Shown: positions 6,001 through 10,277 of the stretch, piece after piece
How the letters are laid out: each line of letters opens with the position of its first letter
How positions within the stretch are numbered: the first letter of the stretch is position 1
Source of the DNA: Clostridiales bacterium UBA1381
Lineage (GTDB): Bacteria > Bacillota > Clostridia > UBA1381
DNA length: 10,277 bases
Reading direction: 5' to 3'
Assembly (NCBI GenBank): GCA_002305435.1
Contig: DBQZ01000120.1
Coordinates: 1 to 10,277, forward strand
Notes under the pieces: model-generated
What the model was told of the DNA's origin: nothing
The model's database searches: none
Seen by the model: only the letters and a program-made list of their open reading frames with translations
Program-made: the position numbers and the translations under genes

Positions 6001-6775
6001 ATGAAAAAAGTATAAGACTTGAAGCTATTACCATCATACCGGCGACGAAGCCGATTATGGTTATACGGCTTTTTTCGTAGGAACGAGCCATAGGCAGCAA
6101 TTCTTCAATGGATATAAATATCATCATCCCGGCAACCATCCCGAAAAGTACGCCGAACATCGTATCGCTGAAAAAGGGTTTCAGAAGCAGATAGCCGATA
6201 AGCGCGCCAAGAGGTTCTGTAAGACCGGAGATGAATGATATGACGGCGGCACGTTTGCGGCTGCCGCCTGAACAGTATATCGGAGCTGCCGTTGCAATTC
6301 CTTCTGGGATATTATGTATAGCTATAGCAATAGCGATAGCTATACCGAGATGAGGATCCTTGACAGCCGAGGTGAATGTCGTCATACCCTCGGGGAAATT
6401 GTGTATCCCTATCGCCAAAGCTGTTAAAAGTCCCATGCGTTTTAGGGTCGAGGTATCTTTCGTATGCCCAATATCGCCCTCGGCGCTTGGAATAAAATAG
6501 TCTATAAGTGCAATAAAAAGTATTCCGAAAAAGAACGAAACGGCTGCTGCCCAATAGCCGTTTGTGGTTCCGAGCGAGCTTTGGAGAAAATCCCGTGATT
6601 TTGAAAATATCTCTACCATGGATATATAAACCATAACGCCGGCAGAAAAACCTAAGGAACCTGCAAGAAAACGGTTCGTGCGGCTTTTGGAAAACAGCGT
6701 TATCAGCCCGCCTATGCCGGTAGATATTCCGGCTGATAGTGTCAGTAAAAAGGCGAATATTTCGTTTTGTGTCAT
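5999..6775 (-). CDS. zupT: ZIP-family divalent metal transporter (ZupT-like)
   Basis: A 258-residue inner-membrane protein with about eight hydrophobic segments, expected to import divalent metals such as zinc, iron or manganese. The metal-site motifs of ZIP helices 4 and 5 are present: HNFPEG (His125, Glu129) and HNIPEG (His154, Glu158). The length and the SLGFSAGVMVYISMVEI segment match E. coli ZupT closely. Helix 5 opens with an alternating Ala-Ile run encoded by near-tandem hexamers (about 6317-6344). The ATG at 6775 is chosen because AAAGGGAG (6783-6790) lies 7 bases upstream; the earlier in-frame ATG at 6793 lies at that site and has no Shine-Dalgarno of its own. It is divergent from pdxT and convergent with mrp. 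No Zur, Fur or MntR box was recognised, so the metal specificity is open. Confidence 0.93.
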   Translation of the reverse strand: MTQNEIFAFLLTLSAGISTGIGGLITLFSKSRTNRFLAGSLGFSAGVMVYISMVEIFSKSRDFLQSSLGTTNGYWAAAVSFFFGILFIALIDYFIPSAEGDIGHTKDTSTLKRMGLLTALAIGIHNFPEGMTTFTSAVKDPHLGIAIAIAIAIHNIPEGIATAAPIYCSGGSRKRAAVISFISGLTEPLGALIGYLLLKPFFSDTMFGVLFGMVAGMMIFISIEELLPMARSYEKSRITIIGFVAGMMVIASSLILFS

Positions 6776-6811
6776 TAGACCGCTCCCTTTCATGCAATCA
6801 TTCGTCTAAAT

Positions 6812-6841
6812 ACCATATGCACTGCCGCTGATTTTTGTGAA
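6812..6841 (-). promoter_or_regulatory. Weak candidate promoter of zupT
   Basis: On the minus strand TTCACA (6836-6841), an 18-base spacer and TATGGT (6812-6817) form a below-consensus promoter with a predicted start near 6805, just upstream of the zupT ribosome binding site. Its -35 box is only 9 bases from the -35 box of the divergent pdxT promoter. It is far weaker than the other promoters in the window and may need an activator, or the real promoter may be elsewhere. Confidence 0.3.
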
Positions 6842-6850
6842 AAACAGGAA

Positions 6851-6880
6851 TTGACTTTCATACAGCCTTAATGCTATAAT
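6851..6880 (+). promoter_or_regulatory. Sigma-A promoter of pdxT
   Basis: A -35 box TTGACT (6851-6856), an 18-base spacer and a perfect TATAAT (6875-6880) predict a start near 6887 and a leader of about 30 bases. This shows that pdxT has its own promoter and is not the tail of a pdxST operon here. Confidence 0.82.
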
Positions 6881-6916
6881 AGACACAATAAATATCACAA
6901 AAGGAAATGATGAGTT

Positions 6917-7486
6917 ATGAAGAAAATAGGAGTTTTGGCTGTACAGGGAGCAGTATCGGAGCATATGCGCCTTATTGAGCGAGCCGGTGCAGAGCCGCTT
7001 GCGGTTAAATATGCAGAAGAACTCTCACAGCTTGACGGCTTGATAATACCGGGCGGTGAAAGTACAGCTATCGGCCGTCTTATCAGAGATTTTGACCTTA
7101 TTGCCCCGATACAAAAACGAGCCTCCGAGGGAATGGCAGTATGGGGTACCTGCGCCGGAATGATACTTATGGCAAAGGAAATAGTAAATGACGAGGTTCC
7201 GCATCTGGGGCTTATGGATATAGCCGTACGTCGTAATGCTTATGGCCGTCAGCTGGACAGTTTTACTGCAAAAGTTCAGCTGCCGGAAGTATCCGATGAG
7301 GAGATACCGCTTGTGTTTATACGTGCTCCGTACGTGGAGAGGGTGTTCGGCGAGGCAGAAGTGTTATTGAGGGTGAACGACAATATAGTTGCCTGTCGTC
7401 AAGGCAGATTTTTGGCGACTTCTTTCCACCCGGAATTAACTGAGGATATTTCTTTCCATAAATATTTTATTGACAAGCTCGCATAG
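6917..7486 (+). CDS. pdxT: Pyridoxal 5'-phosphate synthase glutaminase subunit
   Basis: Class I glutamine amidotransferase that releases ammonia from glutamine and passes it to PdxS, which builds pyridoxal 5'-phosphate; the two form a large cytoplasmic complex. The 189 residues match the family. The N-terminal GVLAVQGAVSEH, PGGESTAIGRL (45-55), nucleophile Cys79 in GTCAGM (77-82) and the triad partners His171 and Glu173 in FHPEL are all present. AAAGGA (6900-6905) lies 11 bases before the ATG, somewhat long. Two out-of-frame ATGs (6907, 6910) lie in between but open only a short frame. It is followed after 9 bases by a strong terminator, so it is monocistronic. The odd point is that pdxS is not next to it, although the two usually form an operon. 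Confidence 0.96.
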   Translation: MKKIGVLAVQGAVSEHMRLIERAGAEPLAVKYAEELSQLDGLIIPGGESTAIGRLIRDFDLIAPIQKRASEGMAVWGTCAGMILMAKEIVNDEVPHLGLMDIAVRRNAYGRQLDSFTAKVQLPEVSDEEIPLVFIRAPYVERVFGEAEVLLRVNDNIVACRQGRFLATSFHPELTEDISFHKYFIDKLA

Positions 7487-7495
7487 GATAAAAAT

Positions 7496-7549
7496 ATACC
7501 GCCCTTGCTTTACAGGTTTTACTTACTGCAAAGCGAGGGCGGTATTTTT
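7496..7549. terminator. Strong bidirectional terminator between pdxT and the glycoside hydrolase gene
   Basis: A 16-bp stem with a single G-T wobble pairs 7496-7511 (ATACCGCCCTTGCTTT) with 7530-7545, and CAG/CTG (7513-7515 with 7526-7528) adds inner pairing. Five T follow on the plus strand (7545-7549), and the minus strand continues into ATTTTTATC. It is 9 bases after the pdxT stop and only 2 bases after the stop codon of the minus-strand hydrolase gene, so it serves both. Confidence 0.92.
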
Positions 7550-10064
7550 ATTGTGCTGTCTCATACACTGTAACAGGGCCGGGGATGCCTGATATTAAAC
7601 GGAATCGGTCACTTTCAAAGAAGGCCGAGCGTGGGTTGCGTTCTGCCATATCAAGCTCCGGAGTGCCTATAAGGGCGTTTGATCCTGTGTTCATAACATT
7701 TATACAGAGTTTGTGTACTCCGGCTTCAAGCTCCGTGCAAATGCGGTAGGGATAATACGGAAGTGTAAATTCAAGGCTGTCAATCTGTACTGTGGCCGCA
7801 TACCTTACAGCCCCAAAGTCTATAAGAATTCTTCCGCTTTTTTGTGTTTTAAAACTGCCCTCAAAGCGTACTATACCGGAATAGGAGGGGGAAATATAAT
7901 TGCGCCAATCGCCGATACCGCAGCCGACGGGTATTTTCTCACCGTCGGGGGTTGTCATTACAAGATCCTCAACAACCGTGTGTGTCATTGTTGAGATTAT
8001 CTCCTCATAAGAAAGGCCTGCCTCATCATTTTCAGAGGCGGTTTTAAATATACGCAGCTCGCCCGGCTCAAAGAGAAGCATCTTGGGGGTTATTGTCCTG
8101 AAACGATGCAGGGAAAAATCATACTCGCCGATGATAGAGCTGATATTCAGAGAAGCGCTTGCTTCATACGGACTTTCATTTAAGAGAGCGAATATATCCC
8201 CGTCAGCGCTATGGCGTACGGCAACGCTAATATGATCGCCGCTTTTGAGAATGGAAAATCCATGGAAACGCAACAGGTGGCCGAGTTGGAAAGTATCAGC
8301 GACCATTATGACCCTGCCAAGCGGCAAATCGTCGGAATACTGCGAAAGTATAACAGATACCGTCTCAAAGCCGTGAAGTTTGCCGCCTATGCTGATTATT
8401 CGTCCGCCGCCATCCAAAAATTGTTGCAGACGTTCTTTTTCGTTGTCGGAAAAACTCACAAGAGCGGTAGTTATTATGCTTGTTATCCTCTGCCCAAGCG
8501 GCGTTACGAACGCTCCGTTTTCAATTTTCATATCAAGGATTGCATCACGCCAGACATACTCGTAATCACAGCCGGAATAGCAGACGGAGCGGGCTATGCT
8601 GTTTATCCGCTCTGCTGTGTCCGGTTCACGGCTAACCTGCCATGGATGACCGGCTAAAATCATATCTGAAACGATTTTATCCATAGGGATGTATATTCCT
8701 ATTTCAGCGCCTGGTACAGCGCTGTTTAAAATGCGGTTTACTTCCGTGATGCGCAGATTAACAGCTCTGCCAAAAAGTATGTTTTGCTCGTTAGCCGGAG
8801 AAAGGATAGTGCTTTCATATGGGCTTTTAAATTCCGGCTCTGCATACATATTGTAAAATAAATCTATGCCTCGCATTATCTGATGTTCAAGCGACCACCG
8901 CTGCAAATCGGTGGGCAGGGAGCGGCCTGTCACTGCAAACGATTCACTCATTGCGTGTTGTTTTGCGTAAATGTGCTTTACGCTTCCGGCAAATCTCGGA
9001 TAGTCACAGAAACAGCGTTGATTTATTTGATCCCATATGTAATCAATTCCGGGAGCGTCGCTGTTTTTGCTGTTTTTGAAGAAATCACCGCTTAGCGTTG
9101 ATAATCCTCTGAGACTGTGGTCAATATCCTGATGCCCTACATGAAGCACGTTATGATCTCGGCACCACTCGTTCATTCGGGCAATGAACACTTTTGCCAT
9201 CCGGCTGCATACTACGTCACGGTAATCAATGGCGGCCGCAATCGGCTGCTTGGCAGATAAAACGGCAGGTAGCAGGGGGCGTATATCGTAGCCCTTTGTA
9301 CGGGCGAATTCTTCAAAAATACCGTCCGTATACGGATAAGGGTATGATAAGTATGGTTCGTCATAGAAAAAGCCGGCAAAACCGTTTGCAAAGTATTCGC
9401 CGAATTCTTCGTGATACGGTTCATACATTTTCTCTATAAAGCAATCAACAGCCTGCTTGTTTAAGAGGTCTATCGTACCGAAAGACGGGTTGTTATCATC
9501 ATTTTGAAAAATACCGTGAGTGGCAGAACTGTTATATTCCCACGTTACAACAGCAAGACGTTTACAGGTTTTGCTGTTTTTATATGATATAACTCCGTCG
9601 GGGGAGGGGTGTACCGGTTCAAACTCGCAGGCATGGGCGGCAAAATCACCGAACCTGCCTATTTCCCAAGCAGCGGCGGATACAAAATGGGTATTATCTA
9701 CGGTAATGGATATTTCCTGACCTGGGAACAGTATGATGTCTGCATAAAGGTGGAGGTTTTTGGAACGGAAGTCCTCGTTTTCCGAGATAACCATACCTGC
9801 GGCCGTGCCGGATGGATAACCCCAGTCGTTGACGAGCCAGATGTCAATATCACGCTTGCGGGCGTACTCAATTGTTTTTCTTACAAGCAAGCGGAAGCGT
9901 TTTGCCCAAGCGGATACATCCTCAACCGGGGACCGGGATTTCCCCTCGATACATATGCCGGAATATCCTTGCTTGGAGCAAAAATCAATATATTTATAAA
10001 TATCCTCCTCCGATGTTTCATTGCGGAAACCGGAGTATATGATTGGTGCGTACGTATTGCTCAT
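7548..10064 (-). CDS. Large GH106-like glycoside hydrolase (alpha-L-rhamnosidase-like)
   Basis: An 838-residue protein resembling GH106-type hydrolases, which cleave alpha-L-rhamnose from plant polysaccharides and glycosides. The N-terminal half looks like a (beta/alpha)8 barrel: IWLVNDWGYPSG (75-86), FFYDEPYLS with Asp235-Glu236-Pro237, PGIDYIWDQ, and the MSESFA segment with Glu374. Glu236 and Glu374 are the best catalytic candidates, by position in the barrel only. Around 480-600 lies a glutamine-amidotransferase-like alpha/beta domain (ALVSFSDNEKERLQQFLDGGGRI). The last 120 or so residues form a jelly-roll sugar-binding domain (RFEGSF, IDFGAVRYAATVQID). There is no signal peptide or membrane segment, so it probably acts in the cytoplasm on imported oligosaccharides. 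The ATG at 10064 has AAGGAG (10072-10077) 7 bases upstream; an in-frame ATG at 10127 overlaps the -35 box. No transporter or sugar regulator is adjacent. The fold family is fairly sure, the substrate is not. Confidence 0.72.
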   Translation of the reverse strand: MSNTYAPIIYSGFRNETSEEDIYKYIDFCSKQGYSGICIEGKSRSPVEDVSAWAKRFRLLVRKTIEYARKRDIDIWLVNDWGYPSGTAAGMVISENEDFRSKNLHLYADIILFPGQEISITVDNTHFVSAAAWEIGRFGDFAAHACEFEPVHPSPDGVISYKNSKTCKRLAVVTWEYNSSATHGIFQNDDNNPSFGTIDLLNKQAVDCFIEKMYEPYHEEFGEYFANGFAGFFYDEPYLSYPYPYTDGIFEEFARTKGYDIRPLLPAVLSAKQPIAAAIDYRDVVCSRMAKVFIARMNEWCRDHNVLHVGHQDIDHSLRGLSTLSGDFFKNSKNSDAPGIDYIWDQINQRCFCDYPRFAGSVKHIYAKQHAMSESFAVTGRSLPTDLQRWSLEHQIMRGIDLFYNMYAEPEFKSPYESTILSPANEQNILFGRAVNLRITEVNRILNSAVPGAEIGIYIPMDKIVSDMILAGHPWQVSREPDTAERINSIARSVCYSGCDYEYVWRDAILDMKIENGAFVTPLGQRITSIITTALVSFSDNEKERLQQFLDGGGRIISIGGKLHGFETVSVILSQYSDDLPLGRVIMVADTFQLGHLLRFHGFSILKSGDHISVAVRHSADGDIFALLNESPYEASASLNISSIIGEYDFSLHRFRTITPKMLLFEPGELRIFKTASENDEAGLSYEEIISTMTHTVVEDLVMTTPDGEKIPVGCGIGDWRNYISPSYSGIVRFEGSFKTQKSGRILIDFGAVRYAATVQIDSLEFTLPYYPYRICTELEAGVHKLCINVMNTGSNALIGTPELDMAERNPRSAFFESDRFRLISGIPGPVTVYETAQ

Positions 10065-10098
10065 GACTGCTCTCCTTAAAAAAGTATTGTTATACTGT

Positions 10099-10127
10099 AT
10101 TATATACCCTGCCCCGACCAGTGTCAA
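10099..10127 (-). promoter_or_regulatory. Consensus sigma-A promoter of the glycoside hydrolase gene
   Basis: On the minus strand a perfect TTGACA (10122-10127), a 17-base spacer and a perfect TATAAT (10099-10104) predict a start near 10092 and a leader of about 28 bases. No catabolite (cre) site was recognised in or next to it. Confidence 0.88.
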
Positions 10128-10277
10128 TACAGCAGACGGAAATGCCGGAACAAACAGCTGTTATCCCATAAATTAGGTGAGCTGTCATATTTATATGAGT
10201 GTTTATTGCAGACACCCGAAAAATAAACGGATTTTATATCACTGTCTGTAATAATCTGAAAAAATGTGCGTTAAGTT
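10128..10277. other. Right-edge intergenic sequence with small inverted repeats, no gene recognised
   Basis: There is no supported reading frame. AACAGCTGTT (10153-10162) is a perfect 10-bp palindrome, and AGCTGT recurs at 10180-10185. TGCAGACA (10207-10214) can pair with TGTCTGTA (10243-10250) with one G-T pair, and GTTTAT (10201-10206) with ATAAAC (10223-10228). None is followed by a convincing T-tract, so they are not called terminators. They could be operators for the hydrolase gene or belong to a gene beyond the window. Confidence 0.4.

Noticed and set aside
5793..6080. Overlapping frame through the mrp tail and terminator as a small gene
   Set aside because: It reads through the terminator hairpin, lacks a ribosome binding site and is a shadow of the repetitive tail.
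6907..6916. ATG at 6907 or 6910 as the pdxT start or as a leader peptide
   Set aside because: Both are out of frame with pdxT and open only a short frame of about 23 codons; they are too close to AAAGGA for good initiation, while 6917 gives the exact family N-terminus.
8211..8657. Plus-strand frame of about 148 codons inside the hydrolase gene
   Set aside because: No Shine-Dalgarno site or recognisable domain, and it lies entirely antisense to a well-supported gene; treated as a shadow.

Overview
The window looks like a chromosomal housekeeping and accessory stretch from an anaerobic, moderate-GC Firmicute, most likely a gut-type member of class Clostridia. This is an inference from several things: strong AAGGAGG-type Shine-Dalgarno sites, five promoters with an exact TATAAT box and 17-18 base spacers, a PurF with a propeptide and Fe-S cysteines, a RelP/YwaC-like small alarmone synthetase, and the DUF134 + Mrp/NifX gene pair common in anaerobic Firmicutes. 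No mobile element, CRISPR array, rRNA or tRNA gene was seen. There is no gene-free stretch longer than about 220 bases.

Layout, left to right. (1) 1-211: no gene, but a strong hairpin terminator for tyrS. (2) tyrS on the minus strand (212-1432, GTG start), with a consensus promoter and a very short leader. (3) Divergent from it, a plus-strand operon: purF (first enzyme of purine synthesis), a small (p)ppGpp synthetase and tadA (tRNA A34-to-I34 deaminase). The three are joined by an ATGA overlap and a zero-base junction, then a terminator at 4187-4238. (4) A second plus operon with a perfect TTGACA-17-TATAAT promoter and a 12-bp palindrome just after the predicted transcription start. It encodes a DUF134 helix-turn-helix protein and a three-part protein: Mrp/NBP35 ATPase, NifX-type domain and a His/Cys-rich repeat tail. 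The NifX-type part has its own internal ribosome binding site and ATG. (5) A ZIP-family metal transporter (zupT) on the minus strand, convergent with (4) and sharing its hairpin. (6) Divergent from zupT, a solitary pdxT, the glutaminase subunit of PLP synthase; its partner pdxS is not in the window. (7) Convergent with pdxT, a large GH106-like glycoside hydrolase on the minus strand (7548-10064) with a perfect consensus promoter and no signal peptide. (8) 10128-10277: no gene seen.

Functional threads. The purF operon puts a purine-pathway enzyme next to an enzyme that consumes purine nucleotides to make alarmone. The DUF134/Mrp-NifX unit looks like a self-regulated Fe-S or metal-handling module, and the ZIP importer beside it may fit a metal theme, although it has its own transcription unit. 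The most unusual observations are the internal start inside the Mrp-NifX fusion, the palindrome at the DUF134 promoter and the translationally coupled purF-alarmone synthetase pair. I did not find an obviously new multi-gene system.
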